Source of the DNA: Oxalobacteraceae bacterium AB_14
Lineage (GTDB): Bacteria > Pseudomonadota > Gammaproteobacteria > Burkholderiales > Burkholderiaceae_D
Length of the DNA stretch: 64,000 bases
NCBI GenBank assembly: GCA_000381565.1
Contig: KB906724.1
Location: 2,934,664-2,998,663, forward strand
Reading direction: 5' to 3'
A program made the position numbers and the translations under genes. The notes beneath the pieces were generated by a model. The model was not told where the DNA came from. It made no database searches and saw nothing but the letters and a program-made list of their open reading frames with translations. How positions within the stretch are numbered: position 1 is the stretch's first letter; each line of letters starts with the position of its first letter. Shown piece by piece: positions 27,770-36,410 of this stretch.

Positions 27770-29119
27770 TCAATGTACATGCAAGTCGATCAGGGCCAGC
27801 AGCATCGCGATCGCCACCGGCTTGACCAGATAGTGGTCGAAGCCACTGCGCACCGCGCGTGCGCGGTCCTGCGGCTGGTTGTAGCCCGACGTGGCGATGA
27901 AATACGGTACGCGCGGCGCAAGGCTGGCTCGGATGGCTTCCACCACGGCGAACCCATCCAGGCCAGGCAAGCCGATGTCACAGATCACCACATCGAACTG
28001 CTGCGCCAGCGCCTGCTCGACCGCCAAGGCGCCATCGTAGCATTGAACCACCCTATGGCCGCCCAGTTCCAGCAATTGGCTGAGCGTTTCGTTGGCGTCA
28101 TGGTTGTCTTCGACCAGCAGGATGCGGCGATGGTGCGGGCTGGGCAACCCCGGCAGCGGTAACGCGGGTCTCGTCGCGGCGGCCACGCTCATCGGCAGCA
28201 GCACGTTGAATGTGCTGCCCAGCCCGATTCCGTCGCTGTGCGCCAGCACCGTGCCGCCGTGCATCTCGACCAGCGAGCGCACCAGCGTCAGGCCGATGCC
28301 CAGCCCGCCCTGGGCGCGTTCCAGCGATTGCAGGCCCTGCGTGAACAGGTCGAAGATAAACGGCTGCAATTCGGCCGGTATGCCCATGCCATGGTCGCGC
28401 ACGGAGACCTGCACCATGTGGCCGACCACCTTGGCCGTCACCACGATGACCTCGTGCTCGGGCGAAAACTTGGAGGCGTTGTTGAGCAGGTTGGAAAACA
28501 CCTGCGCCAGCCGCATGCGGTCGCCATACACATGGGTCGTTCCCGGCGGCAGCACGACTTTCAATTGCTGCTGACGCGCATCGATCTGCGGCTGGCTGGC
28601 TTCCACCGCCGCCGCCAGGACATCGGCGATCAACAGCGGCGCCTTGTGCAGGCCGATCTTGCCGCTGCTGATGCGGGAAGCATCGAGCAAGTCCTCGATC
28701 AGGCGCGACATGTGGCCGATCTGGCGCTCGATGATCGCCTGCAGGCGTATCAATTCCGGATTGCTGTCGGCCAGCTTGCCCAGCAAGGCGTTGGCGTGGG
28801 CGATCGGCTGCAGCGGATTGCGCAGCTCATGCGCCAGCATCGACAGGAAGCTGGTCTGGCGCTGCGTGGCGTCTTCCGCGCTGGCCTGCTTGTCCTGCGC
28901 GCTGAACGTGGCCAGCACCAGATGCTCATTGGCCTCGCGCAGCTGCACCACGTGGCTTTCCAGCGTTTGTGCGCTGGCATGTTGCTGGCGCAGGAACTCC
29001 AGCTGGACCAGCAACTGGTTGATCAGCGCGCGCAAGTCGCTGACTTCCTTGTCATGCAAGGCTTGCGAGGCCAGCATGGCTGACGGAGCGGAGGGATCGG
29101 GTACTGCGTTGTCATTCAT
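27770..29119 (-). CDS. Soluble hybrid histidine kinase with C-terminal receiver
   Basis: This 449-residue protein has no membrane segment. An N-terminal coiled coil (about 20-90) contains LREANEHLVLATFSAQ (60-75). HisKA follows with His97 in AHELRNPL, then HATPase_c with NLLNNASKF, GMGIP and GGLGIGLTL. A receiver ends the protein, with its Asp in VVICDIGLPGLDG (near residue 380) and Lys in HYLVKP. There is no sensor domain, so input probably comes from a partner, perhaps the KaiC pair. It lies 63 bp upstream of paralog A on the same strand. Confidence 0.85.
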   Translation of the reverse strand: MNDNAVPDPSAPSAMLASQALHDKEVSDLRALINQLLVQLEFLRQQHASAQTLESHVVQLREANEHLVLATFSAQDKQASAEDATQRQTSFLSMLAHELRNPLQPIAHANALLGKLADSNPELIRLQAIIERQIGHMSRLIEDLLDASRISSGKIGLHKAPLLIADVLAAAVEASQPQIDARQQQLKVVLPPGTTHVYGDRMRLAQVFSNLLNNASKFSPEHEVIVVTAKVVGHMVQVSVRDHGMGIPAELQPFIFDLFTQGLQSLERAQGGLGIGLTLVRSLVEMHGGTVLAHSDGIGLGSTFNVLLPMSVAAATRPALPLPGLPSPHHRRILLVEDNHDANETLSQLLELGGHRVVQCYDGALAVEQALAQQFDVVICDIGLPGLDGFAVVEAIRASLAPRVPYFIATSGYNQPQDRARAVRSGFDHYLVKPVAIAMLLALIDLHVH

Positions 29120-29227
29120 GATGAGGGGAGACCGCCTTGTAAATTCGATCGGAACAACGCTGCGCTTCAGCTATTTGACGGTTATGTCCGACACCATAAC
29201 CGGTTTTGGCTGGCAGCAGGGGGAATA

Positions 29228-30910
29228 CTATGGCGGAACGGCACCGCCGGCGGCCAGCAGCGCGCCGAAACTGCTGGCGCCCATGGGCCTGCCAAGCAAA
29301 TAGCCTTGGCCTTCATCGCAGTGGTGGGCGCGCAGAAAGCTCAGCTGCTCTGCCTCCTCGACGCCTTCGGCCACCACCCGCTGCCCCAGGCTGCGCCCCA
29401 TCGCGATCACCGCGCTGACGATGACGCCGTCGCCCGGCGCGGCGTGGATATCGCGTACGAAGGACTGGTCGATCTTGAGCACGTCGATAGGAAAGCGGTT
29501 CAGGTAGCTGAGGCTGGAGTAGCCAGTGCCGAAATCGTCGATCGCCAGCCGTACACCAATCTCCTTGAGCTCGTGCAGGATGGCCGCGCTGGCGCCGGCA
29601 TCGTACATCAGCACCCCTTCGGTGAGCTCCAGCTCCAGGCAGGCTGGCTGAACGCTGCTCTCGGCCAGGATGGCGCGCAGACGGCCGACAAAGCCGTCGT
29701 CGCGAAATTCCAGCGCCGAGATGTTCACCGCGATCACGCCGGGGTCCAGGCCGGCGCCCTTCCAGCGCTCCACCTGCATGCAAGCCTCGCGCAACACCCA
29801 TTCGCCGAGCGGCACGATCAGGCCGCAGTCCTCGGCCACCGGAATGAAGCGCGACGGCGCCACCGCGCCGTGTTCTGGATGGGTCCAGCGCAGCAGGGCC
29901 TCGGCGCCCGCGATGGCGCCGCTGGCCAGGTTGATGCGCGGCTGGTAGTGCAGCATGAACTCCCCTGCCTCCAGCGCCCGGTGCAGGTCGGCCTCGATGC
30001 GCTGGCGTTCAACCACCCGCAGATTCATCTCCGGGCGATAGAAGTAGCTGCGGTTACGGCCGCTGTGCTTGCCGTGGTACATGGCCATGTCGGCGTTGCG
30101 TATCAGGGTCTCGGCGTCCTCGCCGTCTTCCGGATACATGCTGATGCCTATCGTGCCGCCGATATGGAGCGATTCGCCGTCAAGCAGGTAGGGCTCGGCG
30201 ATGGCACGGCACAGCGTATCGGCCAGTTCGGCCACCGCGCGCTCGTTGGCCACCTCGGCCAGCAGCACGACAAACTCGTCGCCGCCCTGCCGGCAAGCGG
30301 TGTCGGTGATGCGCAGCACCGACAGCAAGCGCTGGCCGACCGCCTGCAACAGCAGATCGCCGATCGCGTGGCCCAGCGAATCATTGATGACCTTGAAGCG
30401 GTCGAGGTCGACGAACAGCACCGCCATCCTGCTCCCCTGCCGCGCGGCCATGGCGATGGCCTGCGCCAGGCGCTCCATCAGCAGTACACGGTTGGGCAGA
30501 TTGGTCAGGAAGTCATGATGCGCCAGATAACCCATGCGGTCCTTGGCGCGCCGTACTTCCTCGGTCAATTCCTGGGCGCCCAGCGTGGCCATCACCAGCT
30601 GGGCGTTGGCGCCGCGCAGCCTGCTGAGTTCACGCTCGCGCGCGCGCAGGCGGCGCTGCGCATGGCGCTCGCGTTCGGCGATCTGCGCCTGTCGCAACGC
30701 CAGTTCCTGGCCACGCTGGACCAGCGCGGCGTCGCACTGCTCGGCGGCCAGTTCGCGCGCCACCAGCAGCGCCTCGCGCAACACCAGAAGCTGCTCGCCG
30801 CCGGCCAGCACCGACGCTTGCAGCCGGCCGGCGCCGCGCCGGTCGTGCGCCCCCTCCTGCGGTCCGCAGCGGCGTTCCGGCGGGAATGGGTTGGCGGCAT
30901 TGCTACTCAT
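29228..30910 (-). CDS. GGDEF-EAL cyclic-di-GMP enzyme
   Basis: This 560-residue soluble protein has a coiled-coil N-terminus (about 40-125) with LRGANAQLVMATLGAQ (98-113), nearly the same linker as in the neighbouring kinase. The GGDEF site is intact at 209-213 (RQGGDEF), and the EAL motif is at 337-339 (AEALLRW), with DDFGTGYSSLSYL later. Both synthesis and hydrolysis of c-di-GMP are possible by motif. It lacks PAS, GAF or membrane input. It sits between the kinase and the small paralog B. Confidence 0.87.
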   Translation of the reverse strand: MSSNAANPFPPERRCGPQEGAHDRRGAGRLQASVLAGGEQLLVLREALLVARELAAEQCDAALVQRGQELALRQAQIAERERHAQRRLRARERELSRLRGANAQLVMATLGAQELTEEVRRAKDRMGYLAHHDFLTNLPNRVLLMERLAQAIAMAARQGSRMAVLFVDLDRFKVINDSLGHAIGDLLLQAVGQRLLSVLRITDTACRQGGDEFVVLLAEVANERAVAELADTLCRAIAEPYLLDGESLHIGGTIGISMYPEDGEDAETLIRNADMAMYHGKHSGRNRSYFYRPEMNLRVVERQRIEADLHRALEAGEFMLHYQPRINLASGAIAGAEALLRWTHPEHGAVAPSRFIPVAEDCGLIVPLGEWVLREACMQVERWKGAGLDPGVIAVNISALEFRDDGFVGRLRAILAESSVQPACLELELTEGVLMYDAGASAAILHELKEIGVRLAIDDFGTGYSSLSYLNRFPIDVLKIDQSFVRDIHAAPGDGVIVSAVIAMGRSLGQRVVAEGVEEAEQLSFLRAHHCDEGQGYLLGRPMGASSFGALLAAGGAVPP

Positions 30911-30920
30911 GGTGATCCTC

Positions 30921-31358
30921 TCATGCGGGTTTGGTGGGCGCCGGCAACGCGCTGTACATCCGTTGATGCTGGAGCCGGTCGCGCCAGGCGGCGTCTATCA
31001 CGCCGGCCGCCAGCGACTCGCCCACCAGCAGCAGCAACAGCTCATAGAACAGGCTGAACAGTTTGCGGCTGGCCGCCAGTCCTTCCTCCGCGCTGCGTTC
31101 CGCCAATTGCGTGCCCAGCAGATCGAAAGCATGCGTCGCGGAACTGCGCGCAGGCGTGTTGCGCAGCCAGGTAAAGCGCACGCCGCACAAATCGACACAG
31201 CGGCAAAACAAAGCCATGAAGCCGTTGTCGCCCACAATCGGCGCCAACTGCTGGTGCACGGCGCGCCACAGCTGCATGGAGCGGCGGGACACCAGTACCG
31301 GTTGATTCGTTTCCAGCCAGATCAGGACAGCTTGCGGGTAGTACTTTTCAGCGGCCAT
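30921..31358 (-). CDS. Small helical protein (paralog B)
   Basis: This 145-residue protein of unknown function is paralogous to the one at 27299-27706. The shared frame is LW, an Ile/Val-Gly-x2-GF (VGDNGF), L-x2-R, WL, LF-x2-F, LLVGESLAAGVI and AW. A 30-residue N-terminal extension and a Pro-rich tail differ. Start 31358 is chosen (AAEKYYPQ); in-frame extension to 31406 is possible. It is the first gene of the signalling cluster, 10 bp before the GGDEF-EAL gene. Cysteines in CRCVDLCGVRF are not shared with paralog A. Confidence 0.7.
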   Translation of the reverse strand: MAAEKYYPQAVLIWLETNQPVLVSRRSMQLWRAVHQQLAPIVGDNGFMALFCRCVDLCGVRFTWLRNTPARSSATHAFDLLGTQLAERSAEEGLAASRKLFSLFYELLLLLVGESLAAGVIDAAWRDRLQHQRMYSALPAPTKPA

Positions 31359-31428
31359 GATATTTCCATCAAAAACAGCGCCCCTGCCCGTGCGCCAGGC
31401 GGCCATCAGGTTCGCTGATGAGCTACAC

Positions 31429-31460
31429 GATAAAAACCGCTCGGAAGAGCGGTTTTTATC
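31429..31460. terminator. Strong hairpin terminator, works in both directions
   Basis: GATAAAAACCGCTC and GAGCGGTTTTTATC form a perfect 14-bp stem with a GGAA loop. It starts 5 bp beyond the stop of the minus-strand PEP-CTERM gene and separates it from the signalling cluster. Confidence 0.85.
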
Positions 31461-31464
31461 TGCC

Positions 31465-31992
31465 TTAAGCCGCTTTTACCGCGGTTTTTTTGCGCCGCGC
31501 CACCACGCCGACGATCCCCAGTCCGGCCAGCAACATGCCCAGCATCTCCGGTTCCGGCACGGCGGAGGTCAGCGCCACGCCATAGGCGCCGCCGTTCAGG
31601 CCGTCCGCCACGCCGGTCACCAGCATATGGTAGGCGCCAGCCGTGCTCAGGCCGATGTCATAGCTGATGTTATTGCCTGGAAAAGTGCCGTACCAGCTTG
31701 TGTTCGTGCCCGATGTGCCGCCCCAGACCGAATAGCTCAGTCCCTGGATGTTGAACACGTCCAGCCCCCTGAACTCGACGTTGAGTGCGTTGGCGGAAGC
31801 GCCCAGGCTGCCGGTGCTGACGACGAAGTCGATGGTATCGGTGAAGGCGGCGGCGTCGTGGACGAACAGATGGCCGAAGGGAGCTGCCGGACTCAACGGC
31901 AAAACGCCCGCGTCGAGGCTGATGTTATTCGCCGACGCCATACCACTGGCGGCAAACACGGCCAAGCTGGCCAATACGAACTTAGTTTTCAT
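31465..31992 (-). CDS. FxDxF-type PEP-CTERM exported protein
   Basis: This 175-residue protein has a signal peptide ending near GMASAN (about residue 22). The motif AAFTDTIDF (about residue 50) resembles the FxDxF class of PEP-CTERM proteins. The C-terminus has VPEPEMLG, a hydrophobic helix and RRKK, the exosortase sorting signal. ATG 31992 is used because it places the signal peptide correctly; the open frame continues further upstream without sense. It is probably displayed on or released from the surface. The role is unknown. Confidence 0.83.
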   Translation of the reverse strand: MKTKFVLASLAVFAASGMASANNISLDAGVLPLSPAAPFGHLFVHDAAAFTDTIDFVVSTGSLGASANALNVEFRGLDVFNIQGLSYSVWGGTSGTNTSWYGTFPGNNISYDIGLSTAGAYHMLVTGVADGLNGGAYGVALTSAVPEPEMLGMLLAGLGIVGVVARRKKTAVKAA

Positions 31993-32083
31993 TGTTTTAC
32001 ATCCCTGGAAAAGCACTGCATGGCCCGGATACCGGGAAGAGTCCCACACCGCCGGACCTGCCGGCGGCACTACGGCAGCGCGC

Positions 32084-32515
32084 CTACAAGCGCATCTGCA
32101 TTTCGTCGACAACATTGCGTACGCCCGGCGCGCCCCAGGCGGCATGGATGGCGCAAACCCGTTCATCCCAGGTGGAGACGAAGCCGGACAGCGTCACCTC
32201 GTCATCTTGTAACCGTATGTCGACCCGATGGGCGCTGTCGCGCCGGGCGCAGCGCAACAGCGCGCCTTCGATGTCGTGTTTCACAGCGCTCAGCGCGACG
32301 GCAGGCTTGATCGCAATCGCGTTGTCGACGCCGCGCACGCCGGTCAGGTTGCGCACGATCTGTTCGGCCGCCCATTTCTCGCCCGGCGTGCCGACGTGCC
32401 CGGCCAGGGTGACGACGCCGTCATGGACATCCACGCCGACCTGGGCGGCATTGATCGCCGGGTCCCAGTCGAGCTGTCCCACGACATCCTGTTGTAACTG
32501 CTGGTCGGTATCCAT
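32084..32515 (-). CDS. BON-domain protein, two domains
   Basis: This 143-residue protein has two BON domains, about residues 5-70 (LDWDPAINAAQVGVDVHDGV) and 75-143 (RVDIRLQDDEVTLSGFVSTW). BON domains bind phospholipid or attach to membranes in osmotic-stress proteins such as OsmY. No signal peptide is seen. Relatives in the same bacteria often have three domains and about 215 residues, so this is a short version. It is divergent from the Crp/Fnr gene. Confidence 0.82.
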   Translation of the reverse strand: MDTDQQLQQDVVGQLDWDPAINAAQVGVDVHDGVVTLAGHVGTPGEKWAAEQIVRNLTGVRGVDNAIAIKPAVALSAVKHDIEGALLRCARRDSAHRVDIRLQDDEVTLSGFVSTWDERVCAIHAAWGAPGVRNVVDEMQMRL

Positions 32516-32721
32516 GACATTTTCCCAACGTCTGCCTGCTCAATGAATCCATCGTGACGGCGGCGGCGATGTGGCTCTGTGGGTTTCCACACAAAACTAT
32601 GCAGCGTGGCTTTTTTGCACTATTTCCACAACGAATGTATGCCAGACCACAGACGGGCGGGTTGGACCCTGCCAGCCTTGGTTATCAGCATTTCTGAAGT
32701 AATATGACATGAGAGCCCCCC

Positions 32722-33579
32722 ATGATTAACGCAGCGTTCAGTCAAAACCGGTTGTTGGCAACGCTGAGCGAAGCGGAATTCGACCGGCTGTCTCCCCATC
32801 TGGAACTGGTATGCCTTGCCCAGGGCGATGTCCTGTATCAGTGCGGGGGACAACTGATGCATATCTATTTCCCCACTACGTCCATCGTCTCCATTCAATA
32901 TGAGCTGGAGGATGGCGGCGCCTCGGAGATCGCCAGCGTCGGCAATGAAGGCTTGCTGGGCGTATCGTTGTTCATGGGCGGCGCCACCACGCCCAACCGG
33001 GCGGTCGTGCACAGCTCGGGTTATGGCTATCGCTTGCGGGCCAGCCGCTTGCTGGACGAATTTCACCGCAAGGGCCCGCTGTTCGATCGCTTGTTGCGCT
33101 ATACCCAGGGACTGATGACGCAGATGTCGCAAACCGCCGTGTGCAACAGCCATCACTCGACGCTGCAGCGCCTGTGCCGCTGGCTGCTGCAAACACTGGA
33201 CCATTCGAATACCAGCGAGCTGGTGGTGACACAGGAGGCGCTGGGAACGATACTGGGGGTGCGGCGCGAAGGCGTCACCGAAGCGGCCCGGCGCCTGCAG
33301 GCGCTGGGACTGATCAGGTGCCGGCGCGGACGCATACGTGTGCTGACAAGAATCGGCCTTGAGCAGCAGGTATGCGAATGCTATGAAGTGATGCGTAAAG
33401 AAACTGCGCGGCTGATGGCGCCGCAAGTCGCGCCCGCCGTGCCGGAGCGTGAATGGCAGCTACGCAGCGTAGCGGTCAGCCGGCGCACCGGGCCACGCGA
33501 ACGCCGCAACCCGGCAGTGCAGGATCAGGACGAGCCGGCATCGAACGATGCCCGGGCCATCATCGTGTTTACGCGGTAG
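32722..33579 (+). CDS. Crp/Fnr-family transcriptional regulator
   Basis: This 285-residue protein has a cyclic-nucleotide-binding-like beta roll (about residues 10-125) and a helix-turn-helix (about 160-215, with TQEALGTILGVRREGVTEAARRL). The canonical cAMP-contact residues are not obvious, and no N-terminal Fe-S cysteine cluster is present. The ligand is therefore unknown. The last 60 residues are an Arg-rich extension beyond the usual 230. Proteins of this subgroup are numerous in Oxalobacteraceae. It lies divergent from the BON gene and could control it. Confidence 0.83.
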   Translation: MINAAFSQNRLLATLSEAEFDRLSPHLELVCLAQGDVLYQCGGQLMHIYFPTTSIVSIQYELEDGGASEIASVGNEGLLGVSLFMGGATTPNRAVVHSSGYGYRLRASRLLDEFHRKGPLFDRLLRYTQGLMTQMSQTAVCNSHHSTLQRLCRWLLQTLDHSNTSELVVTQEALGTILGVRREGVTEAARRLQALGLIRCRRGRIRVLTRIGLEQQVCECYEVMRKETARLMAPQVAPAVPEREWQLRSVAVSRRTGPRERRNPAVQDQDEPASNDARAIIVFTR

Positions 33580-33592
33580 ACGCCTGACGGGA

Positions 33593-34498
33593 TCAGCCCA
33601 GCTTCATCTTGGCCCGCAGCGCCTCGCGCACATGCGGCGTGGCGGCGTAAGGATCGCCGGGGTTGGTGCCGGCGACGATGTGCTCCATGCGCTCCTGCAC
33701 GCCGGCCAGCGCGCCCGGATGCGAGTAGATGTAGAAGTCGCCGTTGGCGATGGCCTTGAAGGTGATCTCCGCCACGTCCTGCGCCGACACTTTGCCGGAC
33801 GATACCGCCTTGTCCGTCATCGCCTGCGCGGCCAGCTGGCTGGCGGTCGGGCCCTGCGTCATGCGCACGTCCTCGGGACGGTTGCGGTGCGACTGGCTGA
33901 TCCCGGTCGGCACAAAGTACGGGCACAACACCGACGCCCCGATCGGCGCGCCGACCAGTTGCAGGTCCTGGTACAAGGTCTCCGACAGCGACACCACCGC
34001 ATGCTTGGAGACGTTGTACACGCCCATCGCCGGCGCGTTCAGCAAGCCCGCCATCGACGCCGTGTTGACGATGTGGCCTTCGAACGACGGATCTTCCTTG
34101 GCCGCATCCAGCATCAGCTTGGTGAAAATGCGCACGCCGTGGATCACGCCCCACACGTTCACACCCATCACCCACTCCCAGTCGGCCTCGGTGTTTTCCC
34201 AGATCAGGCCGCCGGAGCCGACGCCTGCGTTGTTGAACAGCAGATGCACGGCGCCGAATTCGGCCATGGCCGCGTCGGCCAGCGCCTGCACCTGCTCGCT
34301 CTTGCGCACGTCGCACAGGCGCGAGATCACGCTGGCACCCTGCGCCGTCAGCTCGTCGACGGCGCGTTGCAGCGCATCGACCTGCACGTCGGCCAGCACC
34401 AGCTTCATGCCCTCGCGCGCCGCGACGTTGGCGAATGCGCGGCCCAAACCACTTGCGCCGCCGGTAATGACGACGACCTTGTCTCTGAATGTTTTCAT
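33593..34498 (-). CDS. Short-chain dehydrogenase/reductase
   Basis: This 301-residue SDR has a cofactor motif near the start, VVITGGASGLGRAF, and NNAGVGSGG. The catalytic Ser is in VNTASMAG and Tyr-Lys in YNVSKHA. LADVQ after beta-2 suggests NAD rather than NADP. It is the last gene of the fatty-acid operon, 2 bp after the MDR reductase. ATG 34498 starts directly before KTFRDKVVVITGG. The substrate is probably a hydroxy- or keto-acyl compound, by context. Confidence 0.85.
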   Translation of the reverse strand: MKTFRDKVVVITGGASGLGRAFANVAAREGMKLVLADVQVDALQRAVDELTAQGASVISRLCDVRKSEQVQALADAAMAEFGAVHLLFNNAGVGSGGLIWENTEADWEWVMGVNVWGVIHGVRIFTKLMLDAAKEDPSFEGHIVNTASMAGLLNAPAMGVYNVSKHAVVSLSETLYQDLQLVGAPIGASVLCPYFVPTGISQSHRNRPEDVRMTQGPTASQLAAQAMTDKAVSSGKVSAQDVAEITFKAIANGDFYIYSHPGALAGVQERMEHIVAGTNPGDPYAATPHVREALRAKMKLG

Positions 34499-34500
34499 TT

Positions 34501-35508
34501 TTAGATAAGCTTCACCAGTTGTTTGCCGAAGTTCTGCCCTTGCAACAGGCCCATGAATGCTTGCGGCGCGGCCGCGAGGCCTTCCGCTACCGATTCCCGG
34601 TATTTGATCTGGTGATTGGCGACCAGCACCGCCAGTTCCTGCAGCCCCTGCTGCCAGAACTCCATATGCTCGGTGACGATGAAGCCGCGCAGCATCAGGC
34701 GGTTGATCAGCAGCAGGCGCGAATTCTTGATCGGCATCTCCTGGCCGTTGAAGCCGGCGATCAGTCCGCACAAGGCCACGCGGGCGAAGGGATGGGTGCG
34801 CGCCAGCGCCGCGTCCAGGCAGGCGCCGCCGACGTTTTCAAAGATCGCGTCGACGCCGTCCGGCGTGGCGGCGGCCAGCTCGGCGTCCAGATTGCCGGCC
34901 TTGTAGTCGACACAGGCATCGAAGCCCAACTGCTTGACCACGTACGCACATTTCTCCGGCCCGCCGGCGATGCCGACCACATGGCAGCCGCGCAGCCGCG
35001 CCAGTTGCCCGACCACGCTGCCGACCGCACCGCTGGCAGCCGACACCACCACCGTGTCGCCGGCGCCCGCTTCCAGGATATGATTAAAACCGTACCACGC
35101 CGCCATGCCCGGCATGCCGACCACGCCCAGATAGGCCGACAGCGGAATGCGGGTGGTGTCGAGCTTGCGCAGCAGCACGCCGTCGGACACGCCCATCTCG
35201 GCCCAGCCCAGCATGCCGCCGACCGCGTCGCCGGCTTTGTAATAGTCGTTGCGCGACGCCAGCACCTGGCCCACGGTGCCGCCTATCATGGTCTCGTCCA
35301 GCACTTGCGACGTGGCGTAGCTCTTGGCCGCGCTCATGCGCCCGCGCATGTACGGGTCCAGCGACAGGTAGTGATTGCGGATCAGCACCTCGCCGTCGGC
35401 CAGTTCCGGCACATCCACCGTCTCCAGCCGGAAGTTGTCCGCCGCCACCGGCCCGCGCGGCCGCGCCGCCAGCACGATGCGCCGGTAAGTCTTGGGCATA
35501 TCGGTCAT
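34501..35508 (-). CDS. NADP-dependent MDR oxidoreductase, CurA/YncB-like
   Basis: This 335-residue zinc-independent member of the medium-chain dehydrogenase/reductase family begins with YRRIVLAARPRG, and HYLSLDPYMRGRM is characteristic of the leukotriene B4 12-hydroxydehydrogenase/CurA group. The cofactor loop is SAASGAVGSVVGQLA (about residue 155). These enzymes reduce alpha,beta double bonds of enals or enones. It lies 2 bp from SDR genes on each side, inside the fatty-acid operon. Confidence 0.87.
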   Translation of the reverse strand: MTDMPKTYRRIVLAARPRGPVAADNFRLETVDVPELADGEVLIRNHYLSLDPYMRGRMSAAKSYATSQVLDETMIGGTVGQVLASRNDYYKAGDAVGGMLGWAEMGVSDGVLLRKLDTTRIPLSAYLGVVGMPGMAAWYGFNHILEAGAGDTVVVSAASGAVGSVVGQLARLRGCHVVGIAGGPEKCAYVVKQLGFDACVDYKAGNLDAELAAATPDGVDAIFENVGGACLDAALARTHPFARVALCGLIAGFNGQEMPIKNSRLLLINRLMLRGFIVTEHMEFWQQGLQELAVLVANHQIKYRESVAEGLAAAPQAFMGLLQGQNFGKQLVKLI

Positions 35509-35510
35509 GG

Positions 35511-36293
35511 TCAGACCGCCGACACGCCGCCGTCCACCGCCAGGATCTGGCCGGTGATGTGCTTGCCGGCGTCCGATGCGAACAACACCGCCGCGCCTTT
35601 CAAGTCTTCGTCGTCGCCCAGACGGCCCAGCGGCGCGTCCTTGGACAGCTCGTCCGGCCCGAGCTTTTCCAGCAAGCCCTTGGTCATCTTCGACGGGAAG
35701 AAGCCCGGCGCCAGTGCGTTGACGGTGATGCCGTGGCGGCCCCACTCGCCCGCCAAGGTGCGCGTGAAGTTGACCAGCGCGCCTTTCGAAGTGTTGTAGG
35801 CGATGGTCTGCATGGTGCCCGGCGGATTGCCGGCCAGGCCGGCGATCGAGGCGATGTTGATGATGCGGCCGTAGCCGCGCGGGATCATCGAGCGCTTGCC
35901 CACCAGTTGCGACACCACGAAGATACTGCGGATATTCAGGTTCATCACCTTGTCCCACGCTTCGAGCGGATGGTCTTCGGCCGGCGCGCCCCAGCTGGCG
36001 CCGGCGTTGTTGATCAGGATGTCGATATGGCCGAGGTGGGCCAGCGCGGCCGTCACCAGCGCGTCCGCGTGCGCATCCTGCGACAGGTCGGCGGCGACGG
36101 CGTGGGCGTTGACGCCGTGGCCGGTCAGGAAGGCCACCGCTTCATCCAGGTCGGCCTGCTTGCGCGAGGAGATCACGACCTTGGCGCCCTGCTCGCCCAG
36201 CGCCAGCGCCATTTGCAGGCCCAGTCCGCGCGAGCCGCCGGTGATCAGCGCCGTCTTGCCGGCCAGGGAAAACAGTTCTTGAGTTGTACGCAT
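35511..36293 (-). CDS. SDR-family oxidoreductase, 3-ketoacyl reductase-like
   Basis: This 260-residue classical SDR has TALITGGSRGLGLQ (cofactor loop, Arg suggesting NADP), NNAGASWG, Ser in INIASIAG, Tyr-x3-Lys in AYNTSKGALVNF, and a typical C-terminal ITGQILAVDGGVSAV. By position it may handle 3-hydroxy- or 3-ketoacyl-CoA. ATG 36293 is followed by RTTQELFSLAGK; an in-frame extension reaching 36359 would run through the repeat at 36311 and is rejected. Confidence 0.88.
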   Translation of the reverse strand: MRTTQELFSLAGKTALITGGSRGLGLQMALALGEQGAKVVISSRKQADLDEAVAFLTGHGVNAHAVAADLSQDAHADALVTAALAHLGHIDILINNAGASWGAPAEDHPLEAWDKVMNLNIRSIFVVSQLVGKRSMIPRGYGRIINIASIAGLAGNPPGTMQTIAYNTSKGALVNFTRTLAGEWGRHGITVNALAPGFFPSKMTKGLLEKLGPDELSKDAPLGRLGDDEDLKGAAVLFASDAGKHITGQILAVDGGVSAV

Positions 36294-36310
36294 AAAATTT
36301 CCTATGAATC

Positions 36311-36406
36311 GTCGCTCCCGCGCACGCGGGAGTCCATACTTCGCCGCCACGCACGGCATGGAGGGAATGCAGGCATTGCCTGGATTCCCGCATGCGCGGG
36401 AATGAC
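36311..36406. repeat. Intergenic palindromic repeat, copy 1
   Basis: Two facing palindromes, GTCGCTCCCGCGCACGCGGG at the left and ATTCCCGCATGCGCGGGAAT at the right, bound about 50 bp of spacer. The layout and ends match copy 2 at 39848. Such GTC-TTCCCGC elements are dispersed in many betaproteobacterial genomes. It lies inside the fatty-acid operon, where it would fold in the mRNA. Confidence 0.7.
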
Positions 36407-36410
36407 GGGG

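Noticed and set aside
31993..32166. N-terminal extension of the FxDxF/PEP-CTERM protein
   Set aside because: It would bury the signal peptide; ATG 31992 starts exactly at it.
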